A stretch of DNA of 64,000 bases from Muribaculaceae bacterium (GCA_017436845.1 JAFSCJ010000003.1:62001-126000), one strand, 5' to 3'; numbered from the stretch's first letter, positions 36,236 through 45,348 are shown. Program-made: numbers and translations. The notes: generated from the sequence alone by a model not told the origin.

Positions 36236-36272
36236 ATTTATTTGGTTATTTCAAATAAATGCTTGATATTTG
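36236..36272 (+). promoter_or_regulatory. Promoter with CAAATAAAT inverted repeat before the giant lipoprotein
   Basis: TTG (36242-36244) and GATATTTG (36265-36272, one mismatch to TAnnTTTG) are 20 bp apart. ATTTATTTG (36236-36244) and CAAATAAAT (36252-36260) form an inverted repeat with a 7-bp spacer that overlaps the promoter. Confidence 0.5.
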
Positions 36273-36391
36273 TACTCAAATTTCCATTTCTGTATTGTAA
36301 ATATAACAAAATGTTGTCAATAGAGGAAGGAAATTAACAAAAATTGAAGCGTAAGCTTAATAATATATTATTAATTTAAATCATTAAATTT

Positions 36392-39300
36392 ATGAGAAAA
36401 CATTTTCTTAAAGTATCGCTCATTGGACTTCTCGCTGTTTCAATGCCGATGTCTTTCACAAGCTGTAAAGACTACGATGATGACATTGAAGCTTTGGAGA
36501 ACTCTAATGCCGATTTGAGTAATCAATTGAGCGCATTGCAAGCTGCATTGACAGCTAATCAACAAGCTGCTACTGCTGCTCAATCTGCTGCAGATGCAGC
36601 AAAAGCCGCTGCTGACGCAGCACAAAACTCAGCTGATGCTGCTGCTAAAGAAGCAGCTGCTGCAAAACAAGAAGCTGAACTTGCGAAAAAAGCTGCAGCC
36701 GAAGCTAAAGCTGAAGCTATCGAAGAAGCTATTGACCAAGTTAAATCAATGCTTTCAGGTTATGCTACATCGGCTCAACTTGCTACATTGGCTGGTACAG
36801 TAGAAGGTATCCAAAAAGGTCTTAGCACTCTTGAAGCAAGCCTTAAAGAAGCAAATGCTGAAATCGATGAAAACGCACGCGCTATCGAGGCTATCAAAGT
36901 GCAAGTTGCTGCTTTGGAAAAATTCCAAGCTGAAACCGGCAAAGATATCACAGCTATCAAAGCTGATATCGAAGCGTTGAAAGCTCAATTAAATTCAAAA
37001 ATCACTAAAGACGAAGTTAACGCACTTCTTAACGAAGCTAACGCTAAGTTGACAAAAGAACTCAACTCAGCTGTTTCTACTCTTCAAGGTGTTATCTCTA
37101 ATCGTCTTTCAAGCATTACTCTTGTTCCTAACTTGTATATCGATGGTATCGAAACAATTGAATTTGTTTCTTTGCAATATGAAAACAAGGATAAGGCAGA
37201 TGATGTAGTGTTGATTTCAACAGAAGAAAATGAAGTACAATATCGTTTGAACCCAACAACTGTTGGTGAATCGGATATCGATGCTGCAAATATCAATTTC
37301 GTTGCTCTTCAAGCTACTGCACGTGGCGTTGTTGAAGCTCCTATTGCATTTGCTAAATTCAACGGTATCGATAAAAACGGTATCATGTCAATATATGCTA
37401 AGAAAGCTAATACTAAATCATTGAATCTTGGTGGCAACCAAATCTATACAGTTGCTGTTGAGGTGCCCATCGCTAAAGATCTTTGCGATGCTGAAAATCC
37501 TGACCAAAAGGTTTATTCAGAATATGCTCGCTTGTATGAAGGCGTGAAGGTTCCTCACATTGCTAAGAAACCTTATGCATGCCCTGCAGGTCATGCTGAT
37601 TGTGCTGATGGCGCACACTATTATGATGCTACTATTTGGGATGCAAGTGTCGCAACTGATGAATGTGTAGTAAAAGAAGTGAACTATAACGAAACTCTCG
37701 ACTTGCGTACATTGGTAACAGGTTGTGCTATTGAAGAAATCACTCTTGAAGATGGCACAGTAAAAACTGTTGCAACTCAAATGACTGCTGAACAACTTGC
37801 TAAATATGGTCTTGAATTCCGTTTCGAAATTCCTACAAAACCATATACTACAGAAGCTCCTAATGGAACTAACCAACAAGTATTCGGCGCATTGAAGGAA
37901 GATGGTTACACTATCTATTCTAAACTTCCTAACAATATGACTGACAACCGTGCTGCTATCGATAAACAACCTATCGTAGAAGTTGAATTGTTTGATGTTA
38001 AGAATAATAAGGTTGCTGACCGCCGTTATTTCAAAATCAAATGGACTGAAAAAGCACAAGTTCCTGTAAAAGATATGCCAACTGTTGTTATCACAGAATG
38101 GAATCATCCAACAGAAATCCTTGGTTGTGAAGAAACTTCAATGGGCTTAAATTGGGAATATTTCATTAATAATGTATATGCTCCTGAATTAAAAGCAGAT
38201 ATTCAAGTTCCTAACGAAGATGGTACTGCATATGTGACAGTTAATGAGGTTGTTAAACCTGATATGTCATACGAAGATTTCTATACAATCTATCCAGAAG
38301 AAAACGTTACTATCACGCTTGTTTCACTTAATGCCGATGGTTCTGCTGGTTCTAATGATGATGTTCAACTTCCAGTACTTTATAGTAATGTAAATGCAGA
38401 TGCTAATGCACTTGGTTGGACATTAACTCCTGAAGAAATTGGTACAATTATTAAGATTAATTCGTCAACAGTTCTTCATAGCTATGAATTAGTCAATAAC
38501 TCTTATGTTGCAACTATTACATGGACTCCAACAGATAAGAAGAAATACGCAACTCTTCAAATGAAGATTACACGGACATTTGAGCTTGGTGTAGTTCCAT
38601 CTATCAATGGTTTCTTTGGCAACTATTGGGCTGATGATTATAAAACTTATGAAGTATATCCAATTCAATACTCAACTCCTGCTCAAAAAGAACGTGGAAA
38701 TCAGACATGTGAATTCTATAATAACTTGATGAATGGTTACACATTTGCTGCTAATGGCTTTATTGTCAAGGATCTTAGCGATTGTGGTACATGGGATATG
38801 CAATTCTGCCATGATAACCAACAAGCAGGCTATGCTCCTAACTTTGTAGGACCTGAACCTGACAAGAATACTGGTAGTGATATAGGTGGATATAACTTGG
38901 TTAAGGGCTCTACTCAAGCAGCAAAACTTGTATGGGATGAAGGTCATTCAGCATGGTGTGGCAATACTGCTCATAATCAAACTTATGTAGAACTTTATAA
39001 AAATGATGCTGGTAAATATTTAGTAGAAAATGGTGGTCGCACATCTCATGTAGGTATTTGGTCAACTATCAATCCATGGAACATTATACCGGTATATGAT
39101 TATAATCTTAAGTTTATTGAGCCATTGAACATTTCTACAGCAGCTCTTGAAGGTGAATTCCAAGATGGTATCATGTATGGTAGCAAATTTACATGGCAAG
39201 ACGTATTTACTATGCGTGACTGTTTCGGTTACAAAGTAGGTGGTGCTAATGGAAATTCTGAAAAAGATAAGTATGCAACTGAACTTGCTCCTTATTATGA

Positions 39301-39640
39301 AGTAGAAACTCCAACTTGGGTATTTGATGATCCTGCTGCTAAGAAAGTAAATATTAAGTTTGGTTTCAAATGGGATGGCAAAAATATTGTAGTTGATCCA
39401 ACTGCAACTGTTGATACTGCAATGGATATCTTGACATTGGAAAGCTATACAACAGGTGGTAACATTCCTTCTTTGCAAGTAGAAGGTGATAATGATGAAT
39501 ATCTTGTATTCTACTCTAATATGGGTTCTCAAGTAAATCAAGAATTCTATATTTGGGCTGAAGTAGGTGTTACTTATGGTTGGGGATCTGGACATGCTTG
39601 GATACCCATCAAGGTTAGACCAATGGATTCAAAAGAATAA
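36392..39640 (+). CDS. Large coiled-coil surface lipoprotein
   Basis: 1082 residues. Signal peptide with lipobox SFTSC and a mature N-terminus KDYDDDIEALE, then an Ala-rich coiled coil (residues about 30-245; repeated AADAAK/AAAA blocks, later IEALKAQLNSKITKDEV) that would form a long stalk, then a globular part of about 800 residues with aromatic-rich ends. A short Cys-containing insertion (CPAGHADCADGAHYYDA, residues about 397-413) stands out. Codon use is highly optimised (AAA, GCT, GAA), suggesting very high expression. It resembles Bacteroidales surface lipoproteins of unknown function; the long stalk suggests a surface-layer or adhesin role, which is inference. It is followed by a strong terminator. 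Confidence 0.8.
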   Translation: MRKHFLKVSLIGLLAVSMPMSFTSCKDYDDDIEALENSNADLSNQLSALQAALTANQQAATAAQSAADAAKAAADAAQNSADAAAKEAAAAKQEAELAKKAAAEAKAEAIEEAIDQVKSMLSGYATSAQLATLAGTVEGIQKGLSTLEASLKEANAEIDENARAIEAIKVQVAALEKFQAETGKDITAIKADIEALKAQLNSKITKDEVNALLNEANAKLTKELNSAVSTLQGVISNRLSSITLVPNLYIDGIETIEFVSLQYENKDKADDVVLISTEENEVQYRLNPTTVGESDIDAANINFVALQATARGVVEAPIAFAKFNGIDKNGIMSIYAKKANTKSLNLGGNQIYTVAVEVPIAKDLCDAENPDQKVYSEYARLYEGVKVPHIAKKPYACPAGHADCADGAHYYDATIWDASVATDECVVKEVNYNETLDLRTLVTGCAIEEITLEDGTVKTVATQMTAEQLAKYGLEFRFEIPTKPYTTEAPNGTNQQVFGALKEDGYTIYSKLPNNMTDNRAAIDKQPIVEVELFDVKNNKVADRRYFKIKWTEKAQVPVKDMPTVVITEWNHPTEILGCEETSMGLNWEYFINNVYAPELKADIQVPNEDGTAYVTVNEVVKPDMSYEDFYTIYPEENVTITLVSLNADGSAGSNDDVQLPVLYSNVNADANALGWTLTPEEIGTIIKINSSTVLHSYELVNNSYVATITWTPTDKKKYATLQMKITRTFELGVVPSINGFFGNYWADDYKTYEVYPIQYSTPAQKERGNQTCEFYNNLMNGYTFAANGFIVKDLSDCGTWDMQFCHDNQQAGYAPNFVGPEPDKNTGSDIGGYNLVKGSTQAAKLVWDEGHSAWCGNTAHNQTYVELYKNDAGKYLVENGGRTSHVGIWSTINPWNIIPVYDYNLKFIEPLNISTAALEGEFQDGIMYGSKFTWQDVFTMRDCFGYKVGGANGNSEKDKYATELAPYYEVETPTWVFDDPAAKKVNIKFGFKWDGKNIVVDPTATVDTAMDILTLESYTTGGNIPSLQVEGDNDEYLVFYSNMGSQVNQEFYIWAEVGVTYGWGSGHAWIPIKVRPMDSKE

Positions 39641-39669
39641 GCGACTTGTAAAAGATTGCTAAAGTAATT

Positions 39670-39700
39670 AAGGGGGGTGCGCTGCGGTGCCCCCCTTTTT
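39670..39700 (+). terminator. Intrinsic terminator after the giant lipoprotein
   Basis: AAGGGGGG (39670-39677) pairs with CCCCCCTT (39690-39697) and is followed by a T tract. It lies 30 bp past the stop. Confidence 0.88.
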
Positions 39701-39714
39701 ATAAAATTATGGGT

Positions 39715-40212
39715 ATGAAAAATCTAAAATTTTTATTTATCGTGTTGGCTGCTGTCATGATGGTGGCGTGTGGTGGCGAAAAGAAAAAATCGGCTGAAAT
39801 CGTTGAGCCGGTAAATCCACGCATCGATCAAACAATGGAGCACAGCAACATGGATGAGGAGGAGTTGACCTATCTTGCAACGCAATATCTCGATTTCTTG
39901 AAAGCAAAGGATTTTGAATCGGCACTTGCTATGTTGAAATCGTTTGACGGGAAGAATGTAGTGCCGTTGAGCGAGGCTCAAAAAAACAGTTTGAAACGTG
40001 TTTATGTCGCCTATCCGGTATTTGGTTATACAATAGACGATATTGTGTTCTATAGCGAGACTGATACAGAGATTAAGTATTCTATTATATTGTTTGAAAA
40101 GCAGTATGATGACGATCTACCAAACACCGTGAAGTCGATTCTTACTCCCAAACGCATTGATGGAGTATGGAATCTGTGTGTTGATAATCGTTCAGTGGGT
40201 GAAAAATTATAA
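39715..40212 (+). CDS. Small lipoprotein of unknown function
   Basis: 165 residues from the Met at 39715 (an in-frame ATG at 39709 is possible). Lipobox MMVAC after KNLKFLFIVLAAV, then a charged linker GGEKKKSAEIVEP. The body (EEELTYLATQYLDFLKAKDF, VYVAYPVFGYTIDDIVFYSE) reads like a compact alpha/beta helper domain. It sits between the giant lipoprotein and an OmpA protein, 12 bp before the latter, and is probably cotranscribed with it. Function not recognised. Confidence 0.72.
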   Translation: MKNLKFLFIVLAAVMMVACGGEKKKSAEIVEPVNPRIDQTMEHSNMDEEELTYLATQYLDFLKAKDFESALAMLKSFDGKNVVPLSEAQKNSLKRVYVAYPVFGYTIDDIVFYSETDTEIKYSIILFEKQYDDDLPNTVKSILTPKRIDGVWNLCVDNRSVGEKL

Positions 40213-40224
40213 AATGTTTAAGTT

Positions 40225-41337
40225 ATGAAAAAGTATTTAGTATCAATGGTTGCGGCGGTACTTTCGCTCTCGGTTGTTGCTCAAGAACAACAAGAGTTGA
40301 AAATTAAAGAGCCCGGTCGCACTGAGTTCCAAAAGCATTGGTTTATGCAAGCACAAGGTGGTGCTGCTTATACACTTGGTGAAGCTGCATTTGGTGACTT
40401 GATATCTCCTGCAGCAGCATTGAATGTGGGTTATAGTTTCAGTCCTGTGTTCCGTGTGCGTCTTGGCGCTTCAGGATGGGAAGCTCGTGGAAGTTGGGTT
40501 ACTCCACGTCAAAACTATAAGTTTAATTTCGTTCAAGGTAATCTTGATGCAGTACTCGATTTGAGTAATTTGTTCTGCGGATTTAATCCTAAACGCACTC
40601 TTGGTTTCTATGCATTCCTTGGTGCAGGTTATAACTATGGATTTGATAATGATGAAGCGGTGGCTATTGCTGATGCCGGTTATGATTTGCGTTACTTGTG
40701 GCGTGATTCAAAAAGCCTTGTTGCCGGTCGTGGAGGTCTTGGAATGGACATCCGTTTAAGTGATGTTGTTTCTCTTAATGTTGAAGCTAATGCAAATGTG
40801 CTTTCCGATCATTTCAATTCAAAGAAAGCAGGTAATGCCGACTGGCATTTCAACGGCCTTGTGGGCTTGACCGTCAAGTTTGGCAAAAGCTACAAGGAAA
40901 TTCCTCCGGTATATTATGAGCCGGAACCTGTTCCCGAGCCTGAGCCTGTTCCTGCTCCTGTAGTTGAAGAACCAAAACCCGCTCCTGCTCCTGTAGTAGT
41001 GGAAGAGGTGAAGGTTGAGCCTCTTGTGCGTGATATCTTCTTCACCATCAATTCTTCTAAAATTCGTGAAAGCGAACAAGTGAAGGTTGACGAACTTGTA
41101 GCTTATATGAATCAGTACCCTGAATCTAAGGTTGTAATTACCGGTTATGCTGATAAAGCTACAGGTAATGCTTCTATCAATGAACGCATTTCTAAACGTC
41201 GTGCTCAATCAGTAGCCGATGCCATTGCTGCCGCCGGTATTGCTACTGACCGCATTACTACTGATGCAAAAGGTGATACAGAACAGCCATTTGAAGTGAT
41301 GGAAAGCAATCGTGTGTCGATTTGTATTGCAGAATAA
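40225..41337 (+). CDS. OmpA family protein with proline-rich linker (paralogue 3)
   Basis: 370 residues: signal peptide (AAVLSLSVVAQ), an N-terminal barrel-like region (WFMQAQGGAAYTLGEAAFGD, LGASGWEARGSWVTPRQNY), a proline/glutamate linker (VPEPEPVPAPVVEEPKPAPA, residues about 233-265), and a C-terminal OmpA domain (DIFFTINSSKIRESEQVKVD, VVITGYADKATGNASINE). The linker likely spans the periplasm. It differs from the tandem pair at 19-21 kb by having this linker in place of a coiled coil. It may anchor the neighbouring lipoproteins. Confidence 0.92.
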   Translation: MKKYLVSMVAAVLSLSVVAQEQQELKIKEPGRTEFQKHWFMQAQGGAAYTLGEAAFGDLISPAAALNVGYSFSPVFRVRLGASGWEARGSWVTPRQNYKFNFVQGNLDAVLDLSNLFCGFNPKRTLGFYAFLGAGYNYGFDNDEAVAIADAGYDLRYLWRDSKSLVAGRGGLGMDIRLSDVVSLNVEANANVLSDHFNSKKAGNADWHFNGLVGLTVKFGKSYKEIPPVYYEPEPVPEPEPVPAPVVEEPKPAPAPVVVEEVKVEPLVRDIFFTINSSKIRESEQVKVDELVAYMNQYPESKVVITGYADKATGNASINERISKRRAQSVADAIAAAGIATDRITTDAKGDTEQPFEVMESNRVSICIAE

Positions 41338-41350
41338 AAAAATAACAATA

Positions 41351-41372
41351 AAATCAAATATTTATTTGATTT
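41351..41372. promoter_or_regulatory. CAAATA-type palindrome at a promoter
   Basis: AAATCAAATA-TT-TATTTGATTT is a perfect inverted repeat with 10-bp arms. It overlaps the TTG of the promoter at 41366-41396 and resembles the palindromes at 33821 and 36236. Confidence 0.55.
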
Positions 41373-41396
41373 TATAAAATATATGTATTAACTTTG
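41366..41396 (+). promoter_or_regulatory. Promoter of a candidate small RNA (TTG-N20-TAACTTTG)
   Basis: TTG (41366-41368) and TAACTTTG (41389-41396) fit the consensus with a 20-bp spacer; no gene begins until 41562. Confidence 0.6.
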
Positions 41397-41401
41397 CTCT
41401 T

Positions 41402-41508
41402 GGTATTATATTATTAACAGTACTTTATAACAGCAAAGGCAGAGAATTAATTTATTTCTTATCACATGTTTCTTGAGACTGTCTGTGAAGATCGTCTCAA
41501 GTTTTTTT
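41402..41508 (+). ncRNA. Candidate small RNA, about 105 nt
   Basis: A well-formed promoter ends at 41396 and a clear intrinsic terminator ends at 41508; no start codon with a plausible frame lies between. The transcript would be a separate RNA between the OmpA gene and the TlpA-like gene. Its function is unknown. Confidence 0.42.
41472..41508 (+). terminator. Intrinsic terminator
   Basis: CTTGAGAC (41472-41479) pairs with GTCTCAAG (41494-41501), followed by seven T. Confidence 0.85.
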
Positions 41509-41525
41509 ATTTTGTGCAGATGTGC

Positions 41526-41533
41526 TATTTTTG
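41526..41533 (+). promoter_or_regulatory. -7 element of the TlpA-like gene (TATTTTTG)
   Basis: TATTTTTG matches TAnnTTTG and lies 28 bp before the ATG at 41562, giving the thioredoxin-like gene its own promoter. Confidence 0.4.
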
Positions 41534-41561
41534 TAGTGTATAAATGAATTGATATTGAAAT

Positions 41562-42032
41562 ATGAAACAGAGATTATTAATATTGTGGATTTTTGTTACA
41601 GTGATGTGTGTGCAGGCTGTGGCACAAATGAGCATTATAAATGTGCAGCTCTCTGATGTAAATGGAGAAAAGCACCAATTAAGTGACTATAAAGGGAAAT
41701 ATGTATATGTTGATTTGTGGGCGTCATGGTGCGGTCCATGTAATATGGAAATACCTTATTTGCAAGAACTTGAACGCACTTTAGATAATGACGAGGTGGA
41801 GTTTGTGGCAATCTCTATTGATGAAGATGTGCGATCTTGGAAAGCTGCACTCACTCGAAATAAAATGACCGGGCATCAATTTATTGCTCCTTCGGAATTA
41901 CCTATATTGTTGAGACTCAGGAGTATTCCTCGTTATATGATATTGGATAAAGAGGGCAAAGTCCTTTACTCCAATGCTCCACGCCCAAGTTCAGGTGCTA
42001 TTATCAAGAAAATATTATCGGAGTTGAAATAG
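41562..42032 (+). CDS. TlpA-like thioredoxin-fold protein
   Basis: 156 residues, exported (signal LLILWIFVTVMCVQAVAQ). The redox motif is LWASWCGPCNMEIPYLQEL (CGPC) after the usual DYKGKYVYVD strand; EFVAISIDEDVRSWKA, SIPRYMILDKEGKVLY are AhpC/TSA-type signatures. It should act as a periplasmic thiol-disulfide reductant. It converges on the DUF4831 gene with only 4 bp between stops. Confidence 0.9.
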   Translation: MKQRLLILWIFVTVMCVQAVAQMSIINVQLSDVNGEKHQLSDYKGKYVYVDLWASWCGPCNMEIPYLQELERTLDNDEVEFVAISIDEDVRSWKAALTRNKMTGHQFIAPSELPILLRLRSIPRYMILDKEGKVLYSNAPRPSSGAIIKKILSELK

Positions 42033-42036
42033 GGGA

Positions 42037-43122
42037 TTATTCCGAGACTGTTCCAAGCTCTTTTATTCCGCCTGTCAATGCGTCAAACAATAGATAGGCA
42101 GGGGCGGTTTTTGTAGTAAACATTCCGGGATCTATACCAAAGACAACTCCATATTGTGCAACGTTAAATGTTTCGTCCACAAAAACTTTTCCCTCATATT
42201 CGAGTTTGATATTTGCTTTGCCGGGTATTCGGTAGGCTACGCCTCCCTTAGGAAATTGTTTTGTCAGCCCTGTTTTTTCGTTTTTTGGCAATTCACCGCG
42301 TTCGGTAATTTCAAGAGATAGGTAAATAGGCTTGCCTGAAAGGTCGAGAGCGTCAACGATACCATTAAGCGAAGATATGCGAGCGATAACCTTTTCGGAT
42401 GATATAGTATCGGGTGTAAAACGGAATGTTTTAACATCGGTGTAACTACTTTCTGTGCCCATAAACATTGCTGTTAATGCAGCTTCTTGTGCCGATAGAT
42501 TGTCGAGAACAAGTTGCATGGCTTGTCCATCGGGTGGCATCTGTTCGGCTTGTCCTGTGAGGATGTCTGTTCGGCTTTGACGAAGCGCATATATTTGAGA
42601 AGCAGCGAGTTCGGCACGTTTGGCAGATGATTGACTTTGCAACATCTCTTGGCTGATGACATGTTGAGCGGCATCGTTATCAATAGGCGTTGGTGAAGGG
42701 GCAATAGGGGTGGGTAGCTCAACAATCGGTTGTTCAGGTATCTCCTCTGTATTTATAGCAAGAGGCATATTTTCTTCATTTACGATGAGAAATGGAGATG
42801 TCCCTTTCTTGAACTGCATGAGGTAGCGTTCATCGGGGTTAGCAACACCGCGAGGTGTTATAAGAATAGATTTGACTTTCCATGAGCGACTCGCTTCCGC
42901 TATAGCATTATCAGCGTCAAGGTATTTTTTTGCATATTTGTAGTATTCTCCAGGTTGTTTTTCTGTACATTCAGTCTCTATTGTGATGTCAAATACAGTT
43001 GAAGGGAGATTGTATATAAGACCATATTCGCTTGCTTTTGTAGCAGTGAGCTTTTGCGTCGTTTGTGCTAATGTTGTTATTGAGAATAACAATGATATTA
43101 TTAATGCTGAAAATATTTTCAT
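42037..43122 (-). CDS. DUF4831 family exported protein
   Basis: 361 residues with a signal peptide (ISLLFSITTLAQ). ASEYGLIYNLPSTVFDITIE, YYKYAKKYLDADNAIAE and YRIPGKANIKLEYEGKVFVD are the conserved blocks of the DUF4831 family, which is common in Bacteroidales. Family function is not known. It is followed 18 bp upstream on the same strand by the nnr gene, so the two may be cotranscribed. Confidence 0.82.
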   Translation of the reverse strand: MKIFSALIISLLFSITTLAQTTQKLTATKASEYGLIYNLPSTVFDITIETECTEKQPGEYYKYAKKYLDADNAIAEASRSWKVKSILITPRGVANPDERYLMQFKKGTSPFLIVNEENMPLAINTEEIPEQPIVELPTPIAPSPTPIDNDAAQHVISQEMLQSQSSAKRAELAASQIYALRQSRTDILTGQAEQMPPDGQAMQLVLDNLSAQEAALTAMFMGTESSYTDVKTFRFTPDTISSEKVIARISSLNGIVDALDLSGKPIYLSLEITERGELPKNEKTGLTKQFPKGGVAYRIPGKANIKLEYEGKVFVDETFNVAQYGVVFGIDPGMFTTKTAPAYLLFDALTGGIKELGTVSE

Positions 43123-43140
43123 AATAGACTTTTTAATTAA

Positions 43141-44655
43141 TTAGATCATTATTGAGCGTATCGCTTTACCAAGATTTTCGGCAATATCTCCTGCTGTAAC
43201 ACCATATTGACTATGTTCTTCAGCGGCGATATCTCCAGCTAATCCATGGATATAAGTTCCGATGAGTGCGCTCACTTCAGGTTTATATCCTTGTGCCATC
43301 AAAGATGCGATTACGCCGGTCAGAACATCTCCGCTACCACCGGTAGCCATGCCCGGATTTCCCGATGAATTGAAATATATTTTACCATCAGGACGCACTA
43401 CAGCGGTATAATGCCCTTTTAATACGATGATTATGTTATAATATTTTGCCATTTCAACAGCCTTCTTCAAGCGACTTTCAGCGTTGATTTGTGCCCCAAA
43501 CAGACGATCGAATTCTGCTGCATGAGGTGTTATTATCGAAAGAATGGGGATGTGGTTTAATAGAGATGGTCGCAATGCTATGCAGTTGAGAGCATCAGCA
43601 TCAAGTATTACAGGATTTCCTGCTGTTTTCAAAAATGCTTCAAGTGCATTTATGGTAACTTCATGAGTGCCGATGCCCGGACCTATTGCTATTGATGAAT
43701 ATTGATGTTGTAATAGCATATTGGTCACGGCAATATCGTGTTTGTCAGCATCAAAAAGAGCCTCAGGAACTGATGTTTGCATTATGTTGTAGCCACAACG
43801 AGCTGAATGGATGGATACTTTTCCTGCACCGGAGCGCAAAGCTCCTTTTGCTGCGAGAACTGCTGCACCCATCATCCCATAACTGCCGGCTATAATCATC
43901 GCAGAGCCGTAGTCTGCTTTAGAGGTAAATGGCTTTCGATGTTTCAACACTCGGCGCACGTCATTTTTCTCAACAAGATAGATGTCAGTTGTAGTATTGC
44001 GAATTTCATCGGCACTAAGCTCAATGTCAAGTATTTTCCATTCCCCCACGAGGTTGGCATTGTCGCTGATGAAGAAAGCAAGACGAGGGAATTGTATGGC
44101 GAGAGTCAAATTGGCATGAATGATATTGCGATTGATAACACCATTATTCCAGTCGCTGAACATCCCTGATGGAACATCGATTGACACAACAGTAGCACCT
44201 GACTCGTTGATGTATCTAACCAATGCCATGAAGCCACCCGATAGAGGCTCGCGCAAGCCAGAACCAAACAGCCCATCGATAACTAAATGATTACGAGACA
44301 AGTCGGGAAGTGTGAAATTGCCCTTGACTTCGGTGTAATCGATGTCTCCACATTCGAGAAGACGATCGCGACAAGCTAAACAATCAGAGTTTAGACGGTT
44401 ACCTCCGATGTTAAACAAAAATATTTCAGGACGATAGCCTTGTTCAATCAACATTCTGGCGATGGCAAGAGCGTCAGCTCCATTATTTCCCGGACCGGCA
44501 AAAATAGCGATGCGTTTATTAGGACGCCATCGTGAGATGATTTCACACGTGGCAGCTTCAGCTACTCGCTCAATTAGTTCAAGTGCGGTAACTCCTTCAT
44601 TCTCTATCGTATAACGGTCAATTGCGCGTATTTGGTCGTTTCTGAATATTTTCAT
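43141..44655 (-). CDS. nnr: Bifunctional NAD(P)H-hydrate epimerase / ADP-dependent dehydratase
   Basis: 504-residue fusion that repairs hydrated NAD(P)H. The N-terminal half is the YjeF_N epimerase (IENEGVTALELIERVAEA, IFAGPGNNGADALAIARMLI, VIDGLFGSGLREPLSG); the C-terminal half is the ribokinase-like dehydratase (SAMIIAGSYGMMGAAVLAAK, SIAIGPGIGT, VILDADALNCIA, GNPGMATGGSGDVLTGVIAS). The domain order and length are the usual bacterial ones. Confidence 0.95.
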   Translation of the reverse strand: MKIFRNDQIRAIDRYTIENEGVTALELIERVAEAATCEIISRWRPNKRIAIFAGPGNNGADALAIARMLIEQGYRPEIFLFNIGGNRLNSDCLACRDRLLECGDIDYTEVKGNFTLPDLSRNHLVIDGLFGSGLREPLSGGFMALVRYINESGATVVSIDVPSGMFSDWNNGVINRNIIHANLTLAIQFPRLAFFISDNANLVGEWKILDIELSADEIRNTTTDIYLVEKNDVRRVLKHRKPFTSKADYGSAMIIAGSYGMMGAAVLAAKGALRSGAGKVSIHSARCGYNIMQTSVPEALFDADKHDIAVTNMLLQHQYSSIAIGPGIGTHEVTINALEAFLKTAGNPVILDADALNCIALRPSLLNHIPILSIITPHAAEFDRLFGAQINAESRLKKAVEMAKYYNIIIVLKGHYTAVVRPDGKIYFNSSGNPGMATGGSGDVLTGVIASLMAQGYKPEVSALIGTYIHGLAGDIAAEEHSQYGVTAGDIAENLGKAIRSIMI

Positions 44656-44783
44656 ATCTACATGTTGTGTTATTAACGGACAAATTTACAAATTATATTC
44701 TGCTTTTACTGCATTTAGACATAAATCGTTGATTTAATAAAACAAAAAACATTAGAGTAGTAGGTGAGTACCTAAATTTTTAT

Positions 44784-44791
44784 TAATTTTG
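44784..44791 (+). promoter_or_regulatory. -7 element of hpt (TAATTTTG)
   Basis: TAATTTTG matches TAnnTTTG, 11 bp before the ATG, giving a very short leader. Confidence 0.45.
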
Positions 44792-44802
44792 TAGCCATTA
44801 AG

Positions 44803-45348
44803 ATGAAACAAGAGGTTACATATCAAGGATTGACGTTTGAGCCATATATCACCAAAGAGGAGATTGTCGCTCGAGTACAACAACTTGCACATGAGATCGA
44901 AAAAGATTGTGCCGGTACAACTCCTTTGTTCTTGTGTGTACTTAATGGCGCATTTATGTTTGCATCTGACTTGTTTCGTGCTGTGGATATGGATGCCGAG
45001 ATATCGTTTATTCGTCTCCAAAGCTATGAGGGAACAGGTTCGACAGGCGTTGTAAAAGAGGTTATAGGCTTGACTGAAAACATAGAAGGACGCACTGTGA
45101 TTATTGTTGAGGATATCGTTGACACCGGAAAGACAATGGTAAAATTGGTAAAAGACCTTGAAGCTAAAAATCCGGCAGCTGTAAAAATAGCAACGTTGTT
45201 ATATAAGCCTGACTCTGTGCAGTGTGATCTTAAACTTGATTATGTGGGTTTCCCCATTCCATCAAAGTTCATTGTGGGGTATGGTCTTGACCTTGATGGT
45301 ATGGCGCGTAATTTGCCCGATATATATGTATTGAAAAAAGATAAGTAA
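44803..45348 (+). CDS. hpt: Hypoxanthine phosphoribosyltransferase
   Basis: 181-residue purine salvage enzyme forming IMP/GMP from PRPP. LFLCVLNGAFMFASDLFRAV and the PRPP-binding motif GRTVIIVEDIVDTGKTMVKL are clear, as is VKIATLLYKPDS. YVGFPIPSKFIVGYGLDLDG is the purine-contact end. Length is usual. It is followed by adenylate kinase, a common pairing in Bacteroidales. Confidence 0.96.
   Translation: MKQEVTYQGLTFEPYITKEEIVARVQQLAHEIEKDCAGTTPLFLCVLNGAFMFASDLFRAVDMDAEISFIRLQSYEGTGSTGVVKEVIGLTENIEGRTVIIVEDIVDTGKTMVKLVKDLEAKNPAAVKIATLLYKPDSVQCDLKLDYVGFPIPSKFIVGYGLDLDGMARNLPDIYVLKKDK

Noticed and set aside
36540..36720. A GCTGC/GCAGC-rich stretch that looks like a simple DNA repeat.
   Set aside because: It is the codon-biased coding sequence of the Ala-rich coiled coil of the lipoprotein, in frame throughout.
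37084..39595. Long minus-strand frames within the giant lipoprotein.
   Set aside because: They have the Cys/Phe/Ile-rich composition of antisense shadows and no family match; the plus-strand gene is strongly codon-biased.
40918..41030. A CCTGAGCC/CCTGTTCC-type tandem repeat.
   Set aside because: It encodes the proline/glutamate linker of the OmpA protein; not a mobile or CRISPR-like repeat.
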